50,859 bases of DNA from Microcoleus sp. LEGE 07076 (lineage in GTDB: Bacteria; Cyanobacteriota; Cyanobacteriia; Cyanobacteriales; Microcoleaceae): contig NZ_JADEWV010000017.1 of NCBI RefSeq assembly GCF_015207455.1, positions 1-50,859 of the forward strand, in the 5' to 3' direction. Under the pieces are notes generated by a model. It did no database searches. It worked only from the letters and a program-made list of their open reading frames with translations, and was not told the origin of the DNA. The position numbers and the translations under genes were made by a program. Each line of letters begins with the position of its first letter. Within the stretch, counting starts at the first letter, position 1. Below, piece by piece: positions 34,108 to 44,291 of the stretch.

Positions 34108-35909
34108 ACTACGGATTTTAAATTTTGGGCTGCTCGATCGAGTTGAGAAATTCCGAGTTTGACTTGAGAAATGCCTGAGGCAGTTTCCTGAGCGGCGAGG
34201 TTAAGAGAGTTGACAGATTCAACTACATCTTCAATGGCGAGCGCCTGGTTTCTTGCAGTAAAAGAAATTTGTTTGCTGTTCAAAACAATGCGATCGATCG
34301 CCTCTGCCACTCCAGCAAATGCGTCGGAGGCTTTGCGGGCAATTTTAACTCCATTTTTTACGGTTTTTGTGCCGTCATCTGTCACTATTGTCGTCGAAAC
34401 AATGGCTTTATGGATGTCTGCAACTAAAGCATTAATTTTGCTAGCAGATTCTTTACTTTTATCGGCTAATTTGCGAATTTCGGTGGCAACAACAGCAAAT
34501 CCTTTGCCACTTTCACCGGCTCTAACTGCTTCGACAGCAGCGTTGATGGCGAGCATATTTGTTTGGTTTGCTAAATCGCTGACTAAAGTGGAGATATTGC
34601 CAATGCGATCGGTTTGCTCGCTCAAACGCAAAATTTGCTTTTGAATGGCTCCGACATTTTCTGCCAAAGTTGCGATTTCTTTCAAGGTATTATCTACAGC
34701 TTGACTGCCTCCTGCTGTGAGTTCAAGGGCTTGTGCGGCCCCGAAAGCAGCCGCTTCGGCTTGTGAGGCACAAGCTTTGCTTGATTCGCCCAATTCCTCC
34801 ATTGTACTCGCAGTTCGATCGACAGCATATAGTTGTTGGCTGGCGATGCGTTCTTGCTGTTCCACAGTGACAGCAATTTGAGAGGAAGAAGAGGCGATCG
34901 CCCGCACAATTCCATTTACCGAGCGAGTAGTTCTATTTGCCAAAAAAGTGGCGATCGCGCTAACTACAGCAGCAGTAATTCCAACTCCTGTCATCAGAGC
35001 ATACAGCAGATCTTTTTGCGGAGCAAATACATCTTTTGTATCGTTGGCAATAATTACGCTCCAACCCAATGCTGGTAGATTTTTTGAGGTTTCAATAGGA
35101 GCGTAAGTAATCAGTTGCTTGGCTCCATCAATGCGATCGATATCGATGACACTGTTAATCTTTTTTTGCGCTTGCAATTTAGCGAAAACACTAAAGTCTG
35201 AGCCTGCATCTCTGCTTACCTGCTCACTTTCTGTTGCTGAAAAAAACTTGCCCGTGCCATCAATTAAATGGTATTCTTCTTTTCTTAATGTCTCCGAGTT
35301 TTGGGTTAATTGATATTGGTTTTGCTCATAATTACGGTTTAAATAAGCTGTAGGTGTGCGAGTTCTGATGACGGCGATAGTTTTTCCTGTATTGATATCG
35401 ACAACCGGTGCCGCAGCAAAAATGGCATATTCGCCAGTGATAAATGACTTTCTGGGCTGCACAATTGTCGGACGATTAGTTTTAATTACTTCCTGAAAAT
35501 ATTCGCGTTCGCCTAAATCTGTAATGGGTTCTCCGCTCGATTGCAAAATAGTATTTCCTTTGACATCTGCGACTGCAATACTGTCGTAGCCTTTCCCTTC
35601 TTTCACATATTTATCTAACAGAGCTTGTTTTTGACTGGTTGATGTGGTTTTGCTGACTCTGGAGTCGTTCAGTATAGCTAAATTAGCGAGTTCCTTAACG
35701 TCTAGGTAGCGTTCAAACAGAAAGTTGCTGACTTCATTTGCCGTAGAAATTGCCCGTGATTCTTGGTACTTAATTACGTAGTCAGTCAGGTTCTCTGTGG
35801 CAAATACATAAGTCATCGTTCCTGTCAATATAACTGGGATTGTACTCAGGGCGATCGCAAAAACAATCGCTTTAATTCTCAAAGACAAATTTTTATTTTT
35901 TTTTATCAT
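34104..35909 (-). CDS. Methyl-accepting chemotaxis receptor with Cache sensor
   Basis: The 601-aa receptor has an N-terminal transmembrane helix (about residues 11-32) and a periplasmic double-Cache-like sensor ([59 protein letters not shown]). A second membrane helix ([22 protein letters not shown]) precedes a cytoplasmic signalling coiled coil with the conserved tip [20 protein letters not shown], then [20 protein letters not shown]. No clear HAMP domain is seen between the second helix and the coiled coil. The Cache type typically binds small metabolites. It reports to CheA through the double CheW. Confidence 0.93.
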   Translation of the reverse strand: MIKKNKNLSLRIKAIVFAIALSTIPVILTGTMTYVFATENLTDYVIKYQESRAISTANEVSNFLFERYLDVKELANLAILNDSRVSKTTSTSQKQALLDKYVKEGKGYDSIAVADVKGNTILQSSGEPITDLGEREYFQEVIKTNRPTIVQPRKSFITGEYAIFAAAPVVDINTGKTIAVIRTRTPTAYLNRNYEQNQYQLTQNSETLRKEEYHLIDGTGKFFSATESEQVSRDAGSDFSVFAKLQAQKKINSVIDIDRIDGAKQLITYAPIETSKNLPALGWSVIIANDTKDVFAPQKDLLYALMTGVGITAAVVSAIATFLANRTTRSVNGIVRAIASSSSQIAVTVEQQERIASQQLYAVDRTASTMEELGESSKACASQAEAAAFGAAQALELTAGGSQAVDNTLKEIATLAENVGAIQKQILRLSEQTDRIGNISTLVSDLANQTNMLAINAAVEAVRAGESGKGFAVVATEIRKLADKSKESASKINALVADIHKAIVSTTIVTDDGTKTVKNGVKIARKASDAFAGVAEAIDRIVLNSKQISFTARNQALAIEDVVESVNSLNLAAQETASGISQVKLGISQLDRAAQNLKSVV

Positions 35910-36095
35910 AACTGATAACTCAGACCCTTTTAGATTTTAGATTTTAGAATTGGGGAATCACTAATAGACGACTCCTAAAAACCCTTTAAAGAGCTGGATT
36001 GCGAGTTTTACTGGAGATGTCTCATCAGGCTGGGATTGGAATCGCGGGCCGGCAGTTGCTTTTTTTTTGAGAAACTATCATAACTGATAACTATT

Positions 36096-37556
36096 CTAAA
36101 CAACTCCTTTTAAATCTAAAGCAGCTTCGTTTAATTTTTGAGTACCGACTTTAGTTTGAGTGATACCCTCAGCGGTTTGTGCTGCGGCTTGGTTGAGAGA
36201 GTTCATCGCTTCCACCACTTGCTGGATCGCGATTGCTTGCTGTTTAGCATTCAGCGAAATTTGCTGAGAAGTCAAAACCACGTTGTTAATTGCACCAGCC
36301 ACTCCGGCAAATGCCGCTGCGGTTTCTGAGGCAATATTTACGCCAGAGTCCACAGTTTTAGTTCCTTCATCTGTCACCATTACTGTTGAGTTAATCGCCC
36401 TCTGAATATCAGCAACTAAAAGATTAATTTGCGCGGCAGATTTTTTACTGCGATCGGCAAGCTTGCGAATTTCTGACGCGACAACGCCAAACCCCTTGCC
36501 ATGTTCGCCCGCCCGCACGGCTTCGACGGCAGCATTTAGCGCTAACATATTAGTCTGATTTGCCAAATCGCTAACTACAGTTGAGATATTGCCAATGCGA
36601 TCGGTTTGCTCGCTCAACTGCATAATTTGCCCTTGCATATCCTGCACTTTTGTTTTCAGCGTTGCCATTGCTTCTAAAGTTTGTTCGACAGCTTTTGTAC
36701 CTGTTCCAGCTAAATTTAAAGCTTGGATTGCTTCCAATGAGGCGGTTTCTATCTGCTGTGAAGTCGCCCTAGAAGATGCGCCCAATTCGTCCATTGTTGT
36801 AGTGGTTTGATTGACTGAAGCTGCTTGCTGGCTTGCCATACGTTCTTGTTCTTCAACTGTGGTTGCAATCTGGGCGGAAGAAGTGGCGATCGAGCTAATT
36901 GCGCGATCGATCGTTCCAGCAATTCCTGACGAAATCAGCCAAGCAATACTCGCACCCAACAGCACTAACAGCAGCGAACCTATCACCAGTGTCGATACTA
37001 AAAAGTTTAAAGCTACCTTCGTGCTTTGGGTTGTTTTCTTGATCGTATTTAGTTCGGTTTCCCGAAATTCCCGGTTCAATTCCCCAAATTCATTCACAAA
37101 CTTTGTGTACTTCCCTGTATTAAATAGAGCCAGGGCTTCTGCTCTCTTATTTTCTTGAAACAAGCGGATTATTTCGTTAGAATCATCGTCATATTTGTTG
37201 ACTAGCTCCAGCATTTTCTGCAAACGAATTTTCTGGTCGGAATTTTTAACCTTCGGCTCTACATTGCTCGCTGACTGGCGAGCCAACTCTGCACCTGTTC
37301 TAAAATCTGTTAAAAATTCCTGATTTTTATTAACTAAATACCCGGAGATACCCCGTGCCATTTGCTGTACACCGACAGACATATTACTTGTTTCTCCGAT
37401 TACAGATTGTACATTTTCCGTTTTTTGAAAAGTGTTAAATACCTGAGTTGCTGTACCGAAAACTAATACAGGCAAGCCTAAGTATATAGCTGCTGGCGCT
37501 AAATATCCGAGCAACATTTTGTTTCTAATGTTTAATCTTTTAATTTGAGCAAACAT
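36096..37556 (-). CDS. Methyl-accepting chemotaxis receptor with four-helix sensor
   Basis: The 486-aa receptor has a first transmembrane helix ([20 protein letters not shown]), a helical extracytoplasmic part of about 140 residues of 4HB/CHASE3 type, and a second transmembrane helix ([20 protein letters not shown]). A signalling coiled coil with tip [20 protein letters not shown], then [20 protein letters not shown], follows. As in its neighbour there is no clear HAMP domain, and the cytoplasmic parts of the two receptors are close relatives. It lies 186 bases upstream of the Cache receptor gene in the same operon. Confidence 0.93.
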   Translation of the reverse strand: MFAQIKRLNIRNKMLLGYLAPAAIYLGLPVLVFGTATQVFNTFQKTENVQSVIGETSNMSVGVQQMARGISGYLVNKNQEFLTDFRTGAELARQSASNVEPKVKNSDQKIRLQKMLELVNKYDDDSNEIIRLFQENKRAEALALFNTGKYTKFVNEFGELNREFRETELNTIKKTTQSTKVALNFLVSTLVIGSLLLVLLGASIAWLISSGIAGTIDRAISSIATSSAQIATTVEEQERMASQQAASVNQTTTTMDELGASSRATSQQIETASLEAIQALNLAGTGTKAVEQTLEAMATLKTKVQDMQGQIMQLSEQTDRIGNISTVVSDLANQTNMLALNAAVEAVRAGEHGKGFGVVASEIRKLADRSKKSAAQINLLVADIQRAINSTVMVTDEGTKTVDSGVNIASETAAAFAGVAGAINNVVLTSQQISLNAKQQAIAIQQVVEAMNSLNQAAAQTAEGITQTKVGTQKLNEAALDLKGVV

Positions 37557-37796
37557 CTTTTTCCCCTGAATTTAAGATAGCATTTTCCTTAGTAAAGTGG
37601 TGACGCTGCGATAGTTGCTGGCAGTCCCGCATTGGCAACAGAAATTAGCCTGCAACTTGTGCGATCGCTCCCGCGAAGTGAGAGTAACAAATAGTATCAT
37701 AGCAAATTATGTTCGATTACTTTTTATTCTTGAGTTTCGACTAGCGCGAACCTCGTTGGTGCGGGCGCGACTCCGATTTCGCCCTAAAATCTTTCT

Positions 37797-38894
37797 TCAA
37801 ACCTCTTCATCAACAAAAACTCCCCCTTTTGTCAGCAGTTTCTGCAAGTGGAGAACAGCGATAATTTTTTCTTTATAAAAAGCGGTACCCCGGAGATATT
37901 CGCGGTTAGCAGAATTTAGTGCTGCAGGAATAGTGGCAATATCTGCCATATTTAAATGTATAATGTCTAAGATTTCGTCAACGACTATACCGGCGACCAA
38001 ATCTTCAATTTCAACAACGATCGCCTTCGATAGAAATTTTGTGTCTGCTGACATATTTAAAATCTTCCGAATGTCCACTAGCGTCAGAATCTCGCCCCGC
38101 AAATTCATATTGCCAATAATGCGATCGGGAGTGCAAGGAACCGGAGTTACTTGGCGAATGTCAGTAAATTCGCGCACTACCTCAAGATTGATGCCAAAGT
38201 ATTCGCCGTTGAACACAACCACCGCCAGCGACATATTAATTGCCGCAGATTTTTCGCGATCGTCTTGGAGCCTCAAATTGTCAGCCCGCTCTCGAAAAAT
38301 TGCTTTTTCTGCCGCTGTGGCATTCGCACAAAAAATGTGAGGCTTGTCCAAAAGTTTAGGCTGTTCAGCTAACAATTTTGGATCGGTTTCTAACTGCAAA
38401 TTTTGATGTTCTACCTGGATTTCTGCTGCCGAAACTGGCATTGTATTTTTTGTGGTTTCAGGAGAATATCGCATTAGGCGATCGAGATCGAGCAGCATGA
38501 TAATATCGGCCCCGCAGCGGGCAAATCCAGCTAAAAAATGATGGGAATCCTCTGGCTTGTCTCGCCCGTAAGATAGTTGGGGAGTTATTGCATCTTGGGA
38601 GATATGCTTAACTTCGGTAACTTGATTGACAATGATCGCAACTCGAAATTCTTGCCATTCTATGACGATCGCACTATCTGTCACAGAATACTCCTGCCAA
38701 ACGTACCCAAAACGGAGATTCAGATCCATCACTGGCAGAATCGATCCCCTAAGATCGATCGCCCCGACAATATCTTGAGGCGCTTCGGCGATAGGTGCGA
38801 GCTCCGGTAGAAAGAAAATTTCCCGAACGCAGCCGACTTCTACACCGCAAAGCAAACCGTTTTGTTTGAATATAAGATACGGCTTAGTTTCCAT
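37797..38894 (-). CDS. cheW: Double-domain CheW coupling protein
   Basis: The 365-aa product contains two CheW domains: residues about 1-140 (LIFKQNGLLCGVEVGCVREIF, GAIDLRGSILPVMDLNLRFG) and about 222-365 (AVVVFNGEYFGINLEVVREF, GNMNLRGEILTLVDIRKIL). They are joined by a charged linker of some 80 residues. CheW couples receptors to CheA. A fused pair could bridge two array components or two receptor types. It lies between cheR and the receptor genes in the - strand operon. Confidence 0.92.
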   Translation of the reverse strand: METKPYLIFKQNGLLCGVEVGCVREIFFLPELAPIAEAPQDIVGAIDLRGSILPVMDLNLRFGYVWQEYSVTDSAIVIEWQEFRVAIIVNQVTEVKHISQDAITPQLSYGRDKPEDSHHFLAGFARCGADIIMLLDLDRLMRYSPETTKNTMPVSAAEIQVEHQNLQLETDPKLLAEQPKLLDKPHIFCANATAAEKAIFRERADNLRLQDDREKSAAINMSLAVVVFNGEYFGINLEVVREFTDIRQVTPVPCTPDRIIGNMNLRGEILTLVDIRKILNMSADTKFLSKAIVVEIEDLVAGIVVDEILDIIHLNMADIATIPAALNSANREYLRGTAFYKEKIIAVLHLQKLLTKGGVFVDEEV

Positions 38895-39002
38895 ATTTAC
38901 TGTGACACTTTATTTACTCTAAATTGCGAAAAAAACTGGTTTATACGATAATATTCGGTTTGGGAGTGATATCATATTGGGTAAATTACCTGCGATCGAA
39001 GT

Positions 39003-39061
39003 GTTTGTAGTGAGGACTTTAGTCCTCCGATTTTTAAAGGACTAAAGTCCTCACTACAAAC
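39003..39061. repeat. Foldback hairpin element (GTTTGTAGTGAGGACT...)
   Basis: Perfect 24-bp arms at 39003-39026 and 39038-39061 surround an 11-base loop. It is related in end sequence to the hairpins at 11100 and 15803. It lies between cheR and cheW inside the che operon and would fold in the transcript. Confidence 0.88.
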
Positions 39062-39085
39062 TAATTTTTAGCTGCTCCGGGCGCA

Positions 39086-40750
39086 TCATTTTTGTTGGCT
39101 GTACAATTTTACCAATTTTTTTTCAACATCCATCAATACTTGATTAGCTGTCATTTTTCCCTGCTGCTCGATCGGAGTATTGGGCGGTAGTTTTTTGAGA
39201 ATATCGCAAGATGAGTTGTACATTTTAACAGCTATATTTAGCTGACCTTCTTTATTGTATATATTCCCAAGTTCGAGATAAGCCGAAACAAAAGACGGGC
39301 AAAGATAAATAGTTTTTTTCAAAAAACTTTTAGCTGTTTCCAAGTCGCCTTGTTCTTCTGCAATGTGAGCTTGCAAAAAATAAGGAAATACTGACATAGC
39401 ATCTACTTTGCTAGCTCGCTTGCAGTGTTCGATCGCCTGAGAATACTTGCCTAAATTTGCATAAATTTGAGCGAGCAAATAATCGGCATCAAAATTGTGA
39501 CATTGCAGGTCGATCGCCTGTTTTGCTTTATCAATTGCTTCAGGATAAGCTTTATTTTTAAAACAAGCTTTTGCCTCTAAAATCAGCATCTGAGGCGTTT
39601 GGGTAGGGAGTTTTTTTGGTTCGGGGGTTGGAGATAAATCAGGAACTTTCTTGCTCGCCCGATCTCCCTCAAAATAGCGACTTCGCAGCATCTTTCCCAG
39701 CCCGTTACCTGCTGCTAATAGCGAGCTTAGGTTCCCAAAATTGCCGTTCTCTAAACTAGCTGGTACCGTCCCCCCCGGTAGCAAATTACGCCTGTCACCG
39801 TTAACTTTCCCTGCCTTTCTGGATTCATCCAACGCTGATTGCGCCTGCGGTGCTGGTGCAATCGAAGACTCCATTGTACCCGGTGCATCCTTGGGGAGAT
39901 TCTTGGTTTGATAAACAACCGACTCCGGGAAAATCTTTGCTTGAAACTCGTTCATCGCCTGACTGTGAACTTCAGCGTGACCCGTCATCAAATATCCTCC
40001 TACTCTCAGCGTTTTAGCAAATTTTTTCAGTACCTGTGAAATATACTGAGCTTCAAAATAAACAAAAACATTTCTGCACAAAATCAAGTCCATGTTATAA
40101 ATATTTTGGTAAATATTAGGAAAATCATCCTTGACTAAATTTAGATGGCTAAAAGTCACAAATTGGCGCAAATTTTTGTCAATTTCCCATTCAGTTTTTC
40201 TCCGATCGAAATAGTCTGTTTGCAGTTTTGGGTCAACCAAGCGAAACGACCAAGGGCTGTAAATTCCCCGCTGCGCTTTTTCTATTGCTTGTTGATTGAT
40301 ATCAGTACCTAAAACTAAAATATTCCATTTTTCCCAGTCACAAATTAGCTGTTTTAAAATAATAACTAAAGAATAAGGTTCTTCACCGGTGGAACAGCCT
40401 GCACTCCAAATCCGCAGTGCTGGTTTAATTCCGAATTGCTCGTACAGTTTTATTTTGCGATCGATCAATTCAGGGAAAATAACTTTTTCCAAGAGCGAAA
40501 GTTGTCCTTTGTCCCGCATGAAATAACTTTCGTTGGTTGTCAGCAGCAGTGCGAGTTGGCGCCATTCTGTTTTACTTTCCTGACTAGGAGCAGCTAACAT
40601 TTGATAATATTTTTCGGGAAAGGCTATTTTTACAGCTTTCATCCGAGTCAAAAGTTTTTGAGCCAAAGCCGATCGATCGGGCGGGCGAATTTCTAAACCT
40701 GTGTGAGTCGCAATTAATTGAATAAATAGCTGAATTTGTGCATCATTCAT
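39086..40750 (-). CDS. cheR: CheR methyltransferase with C-terminal TPR repeats
   Basis: The 554-aa product has an N-terminal all-helical CheR domain (residues 1-75) and the SAM-binding methyltransferase domain (LRIWSAGCSTGEEPYSLVI, LGTDINQQAIEKAQRGIYS, LILCRNVFVYFE, GGYLMTGHAEVH). A low-complexity linker (about 285-385) precedes several tetratricopeptide repeats (about 390-545: YPEAIDKAKQAIDLQ, YSQAIEHCKRASKVD, ASAYLELGNIYNKEG-like). CheR methylates receptor glutamates. The TPR extension is characteristic of WspC-type enzymes. It is the first gene of the cluster. Confidence 0.93.
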   Translation of the reverse strand: MNDAQIQLFIQLIATHTGLEIRPPDRSALAQKLLTRMKAVKIAFPEKYYQMLAAPSQESKTEWRQLALLLTTNESYFMRDKGQLSLLEKVIFPELIDRKIKLYEQFGIKPALRIWSAGCSTGEEPYSLVIILKQLICDWEKWNILVLGTDINQQAIEKAQRGIYSPWSFRLVDPKLQTDYFDRRKTEWEIDKNLRQFVTFSHLNLVKDDFPNIYQNIYNMDLILCRNVFVYFEAQYISQVLKKFAKTLRVGGYLMTGHAEVHSQAMNEFQAKIFPESVVYQTKNLPKDAPGTMESSIAPAPQAQSALDESRKAGKVNGDRRNLLPGGTVPASLENGNFGNLSSLLAAGNGLGKMLRSRYFEGDRASKKVPDLSPTPEPKKLPTQTPQMLILEAKACFKNKAYPEAIDKAKQAIDLQCHNFDADYLLAQIYANLGKYSQAIEHCKRASKVDAMSVFPYFLQAHIAEEQGDLETAKSFLKKTIYLCPSFVSAYLELGNIYNKEGQLNIAVKMYNSSCDILKKLPPNTPIEQQGKMTANQVLMDVEKKLVKLYSQQK

Positions 40751-41113
40751 ATCAACTCGGTAAATTTGTTTAGGTAGAATCTATTATGATGGGGAATTGG
40801 GAATTGGGAATTGGGAATGGGGAATTGGGAATTGGTCATTGGTCATTGGTCATTGAGCCGATCGCACTCATCGCCACAATCCGAACGGAAATAAGATCGT
40901 GTGGGGTCGATCGACCGCAAGATTCGGGTTGGGGCGGTGAACTCACCTACAAAAACTATCGTTAATTTAGCAGATTGCCAGATCGAAAGCAGCAGCTAGA
41001 AAACAGATAGCAGCCTGAAAAAAAATCAGCCGTTTTCCTTCTACCTGCTGCCTTCAATCGGTAAGGTGCGGCCCGCGCACCCTACAACAATGCCGATTCC
41101 AAATCCCGACTGT
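40751..41113. other. Gene-free gap upstream of cheR
   Basis: The 363 bases hold a heptamer tract at about 40793-40856 (GGGAATT then GGTCATT units), several GATCGATCG-like palindromes, and a short palindromic GGTGCGGCCCGCGCACC (41065-41081). The cheR promoter is presumed here. No gene is seen. Confidence 0.6.
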
Positions 41114-42892
41114 TTAAGCTGGAAAAATCCGCAGGCGGCGGTTGGGTTCTTCCCCAAAACTGTGAGATTTCAGGTGATAGTGTTCCACCAGTTCGTGCTG
41201 CATTTTGCGGACGTTGGGAGAACGGGGTAAGAGTTCCACCGGTTGTCCCTTCGGAATCACAATTTGCTCGACAGCCAAGCGGGTTTCTTCAAGAGCTTCG
41301 AGCTCGTCAGAAGTACCGCTGCGGGCGAATAAGGCAAGGTCTGCCACTTCCGGGGTGCCGGGGTCGTCCATGTCCAACAAGCGCCGCAAAGCTCTCGCTA
41401 CGTGGGGAATAGTCCCAGCTTTAATTGTGTGCAGGGGAACTTGGCGAGTTTTGGCCAAGTGCCTTAATTTTGACTGGTTCCGCACGTTCGATCGCAAAGC
41501 CAACACCACGTCAGCACTTTCAATATCCTTCGTCAGCAGCACCGGCAGGTTCAGGGTGGAAATCACCTGTTCGAGCTGGTGGCGAGCTATGCCGTAAGGA
41601 TAAACGTGGAGGGGCAAATCTTCGCCGTTAGGGCCGACATTCTGGGAATAACGACCCCGCTGCTGCGGTACGGGTTCCAGGGACAGGGATTCTTCGAGGA
41701 GTTGCTCGAAATACCGAGTTTCAGGAACTACCGGCGCGCTGTTAGCAGCAGCGAATTTCTCGCCTTGAGGGGGCATCGGCACCATTTTCCCGGCACTCCG
41801 CCACCCAGAAATCGGTGTGACGGGCCGCATTGCTGATACCGCAGCGGGGCCCGGGCCCGAAGCTGGCATCCCAGGGAACCGGGCGGGGGGAGATGCTGAT
41901 TCCCGATCGATAATTACTTCTCCGCTGTCGCTGACGCTTCTGATTTGCTGGTTCGGTTCGCGTCCCCGCAGCAGAGAGTCGATCGAATCTGAAACTCGTT
42001 CGTGGATTACCCAGCGCTGGCGTTCGAGCATTTCGATCGCAATTTCAAAAGTAGGCGGCGATTTGCGTTCCAAAACTGTCTTTTGAGAACCGCGGCGCCT
42101 TGCTTCGTCATCTCCTAGCGTCACCGCTTGGATGCCCCCAATTAAGTCTGCCAGAGTCGGGTTTTTCATCAAGTTTTCGATCCGGTTCCCGTGGGCGGTA
42201 CCGACCAACTGCACGCCCCTTTCGGCGATCGTCCGAGCGGCCAAAGCTTCTAATTCCGTACCGATTTCGTCAATCACGATCACTTGCGGCATATGGTTTT
42301 CCACTGCTTCGATCATGACTTGGTGCTGAAGTTCGGGACGGGAAACTTGCATTCTGCGAGCTCTGCCGATCGCCGGATGCGGGATATCTCCATCTCCGGC
42401 GATTTCGTTGGAGGTGTCGATGATTACCACCCGTTTTTCCAAGTCATCGGCGAGTACGCGGGCAATTTCCCGCAGGGCCGTGGTTTTGCCGACTCCGGGG
42501 CGACCGAGCATCAAAATTGACTGACCGGTTTCCACTAAATCGCGGATAATACCGATCGTCCCGAACACAGCGCGGCCTACCCTCAAAGTCAAGCCGATAA
42601 TCTCGCCGCTGCGGTTGCGAATGGCGCTAATTCGGTGCAGGGTTTGCTCGATACCGGCTCGGTTGTCGCCGCCGAAGCTGCCGACTCGCTCGATGCAATA
42701 CTCGATGTCTGCTTTAGAAATCGGCGTTTCGGAAAGATGTTCGGCCAAGGATGGAAAACGAGCTTCTGGTAGGCGGCCCAAATCCATCACAATCTCAATA
42801 AGATTGTTGCGCTGCGGGTGCTGCTCAAGGGGCTGCCGGATCTCATCTGGAACGATGTCTAATAATCTGTTGAGGTCGTCTGTAATCTGCAT
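41114..42892 (-). CDS. Ycf45-like AAA ATPase with C-terminal R3H domain
   Basis: The 592-aa product has the N-terminal ATPase region of the Ycf45/SpoIIIAA-related family: Walker [19 protein letters not shown], Walker [12 protein letters not shown], and conserved [17 protein letters not shown] proline-rich variable linker (about 330-400) follows. The C-terminal part has an R3H nucleic-acid-binding motif ([30 protein letters not shown]). ATG 42892 is preferred, since GAGGCG lies just upstream and homology starts there. It is encoded in cyanobacteria and some plastids; a role in RNA binding is inferred from R3H. No neighbour informs on function. Confidence 0.88.
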   Translation of the reverse strand: MQITDDLNRLLDIVPDEIRQPLEQHPQRNNLIEIVMDLGRLPEARFPSLAEHLSETPISKADIEYCIERVGSFGGDNRAGIEQTLHRISAIRNRSGEIIGLTLRVGRAVFGTIGIIRDLVETGQSILMLGRPGVGKTTALREIARVLADDLEKRVVIIDTSNEIAGDGDIPHPAIGRARRMQVSRPELQHQVMIEAVENHMPQVIVIDEIGTELEALAARTIAERGVQLVGTAHGNRIENLMKNPTLADLIGGIQAVTLGDDEARRRGSQKTVLERKSPPTFEIAIEMLERQRWVIHERVSDSIDSLLRGREPNQQIRSVSDSGEVIIDRESASPPARFPGMPASGPGPAAVSAMRPVTPISGWRSAGKMVPMPPQGEKFAAANSAPVVPETRYFEQLLEESLSLEPVPQQRGRYSQNVGPNGEDLPLHVYPYGIARHQLEQVISTLNLPVLLTKDIESADVVLALRSNVRNQSKLRHLAKTRQVPLHTIKAGTIPHVARALRRLLDMDDPGTPEVADLALFARSGTSDELEALEETRLAVEQIVIPKGQPVELLPRSPNVRKMQHELVEHYHLKSHSFGEEPNRRLRIFPA

Positions 42893-42933
42893 TCGCCTCG
42901 GTGTGTTCGGTGACGTTTTCAACTTTTTTTAGT

Positions 42934-43143
42934 TATTGGTTATTTGTTATTGGTTATTTGTTATTTGTTATTTGTTGTTTGTTATTGGTTATTGGTTATT
43001 GGTTATTGGTTATTGGTTATTGGAAGTAACTCTTAACCACTAACTACTAACTAATGACCGATCACCACTGACTAACAACTAACAACTAACAACTAACAAC
43101 TAACAACTAACAACTAACAACTAACAACTAACAACTAACAACT
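42934..43143. repeat. Opposed heptamer tracts between ldpA and the Ycf45-like gene
   Basis: 42934-43022 has GTTATTT then GGTTATT units; 43030-43143 has CTAACAA units after short mixed ones. The GGTTATT/GTTATTT half and the CTAACAA half are partly complementary. The tract touches the ldpA stop region. Confidence 0.9.
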
Positions 43144-43145
43144 GA

Positions 43146-44291
43146 CTAAAATTCTTTGAGCTGGGAAACTAGAGAACGAGCTAAACTCACGGCCTCCCAG
43201 AGAAGTTCTGGGACGGCTTCGAGCTGATTCAACCGAGGTGTTTGAACTCCGGCTGCTGGCTTGGCTGCTGGAATTGCCAATGCTCGATCGCTCTGCATTG
43301 TGTCTAATTGTTCTAAAATAGGCCACAGCAAAACCCTGGCATAGCTGCCGTAAGCTATACCTGCAATGTGCGGGCGATCGGGAATTGACAAATTTTTCCC
43401 ATACTCCCTCATCAGTCCGCCGGCTCTGAGCTTGCTGACAGTGCGATCGTTAGTGCCTCCTGCCAGTTGCACGAATCCCGGCAACTGGGCAGCCAAAACT
43501 TTTTGACCGAGTTTGACAGCCGCTCTAGTAGTTCCTGTTCCGATATCTCCGCTCATCGGCCTACCGTCGGTTTGCCAAATTAGGGGACAAGGAAGGGGGG
43601 AAATTATTTGATAAAGTGTCCGCAAATAGTCAATCAAACCGTCTCCATCGGGGCAACTAATTGCTATTAACTTGAGTCGATCGACCCAAGGAACTATGCT
43701 CGACCAAAGTCGCGCAAAATCTGCCTCTCTGCCTACTTGCGTGTGAATTTCTAGGGCATCCGCACCCGATTGCAAGATTAAAGGTGCGATCGCGGCGGGA
43801 GCAGACACGTAAGAACGAGTGTAGATTAATTGGCTCGGACAAACTGGCAGACAGCGACCGCAGCCGTAGCATTGCCGATCTATCACCCCAGAAAAACCCT
43901 CACCAGCGCTCTGAAAAACTATTGCCGAGGCTGGGCATATTTTTTCGCACGGCCGCCAGCAGTCCGGCGGACAATCGGCTGGGTTGAATTCGGCCTTGCG
44001 AAAATGCGGGTCTTCCCCATCGTTTAAACTCACCATCAGCCAGGGCAACCCTTTCCCGCCAAACCTGCGGTTTTGAGTTCTTGCCTGTAATTCGTCGGCA
44101 ACTTGTAGGGCTTCTTTCGCTGCTGCGACGGCGGCGGGATCTGCCGCGACATCAATACAGTCAGCGCCTGCTAAGGTATAAGCCAAGGTGAGATTCCGAA
44201 CAGCAGGCAAGTGTTGAAAGCTCGCCCCACAGATCAGTTTGAACCAATGGCCGCCTTTTAATGAGTTTAGGGGATGATAATGTTCTGTCAC
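43146..44291 (-). CDS. ldpA: Light-dependent period protein LdpA (circadian clock input)
   Basis: The 381-aa product resembles LdpA, an iron-sulfur protein that relays redox state to the cyanobacterial clock. It has ferredoxin-type cysteine clusters CPPDCWRPCEKICPASAIVF (about residues 112-131) and CYGCGRCLPVCPSQLIY (about 140-156), enough for two [4Fe-4S] centres. The N-terminal part (LTLAYTLAGADCIDVAADPA) and C-terminal region (VQLAGGTNDRTVSKLRAGG) have the family's dihydroorotate-dehydrogenase-like look. The start is GTG at 44291. In Synechococcus loss of LdpA removes light dependence of period; here the role is inferred by homology. Confidence 0.87.
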   Translation of the reverse strand: MTEHYHPLNSLKGGHWFKLICGASFQHLPAVRNLTLAYTLAGADCIDVAADPAAVAAAKEALQVADELQARTQNRRFGGKGLPWLMVSLNDGEDPHFRKAEFNPADCPPDCWRPCEKICPASAIVFQSAGEGFSGVIDRQCYGCGRCLPVCPSQLIYTRSYVSAPAAIAPLILQSGADALEIHTQVGREADFARLWSSIVPWVDRLKLIAISCPDGDGLIDYLRTLYQIISPLPCPLIWQTDGRPMSGDIGTGTTRAAVKLGQKVLAAQLPGFVQLAGGTNDRTVSKLRAGGLMREYGKNLSIPDRPHIAGIAYGSYARVLLWPILEQLDTMQSDRALAIPAAKPAAGVQTPRLNQLEAVPELLWEAVSLARSLVSQLKEF

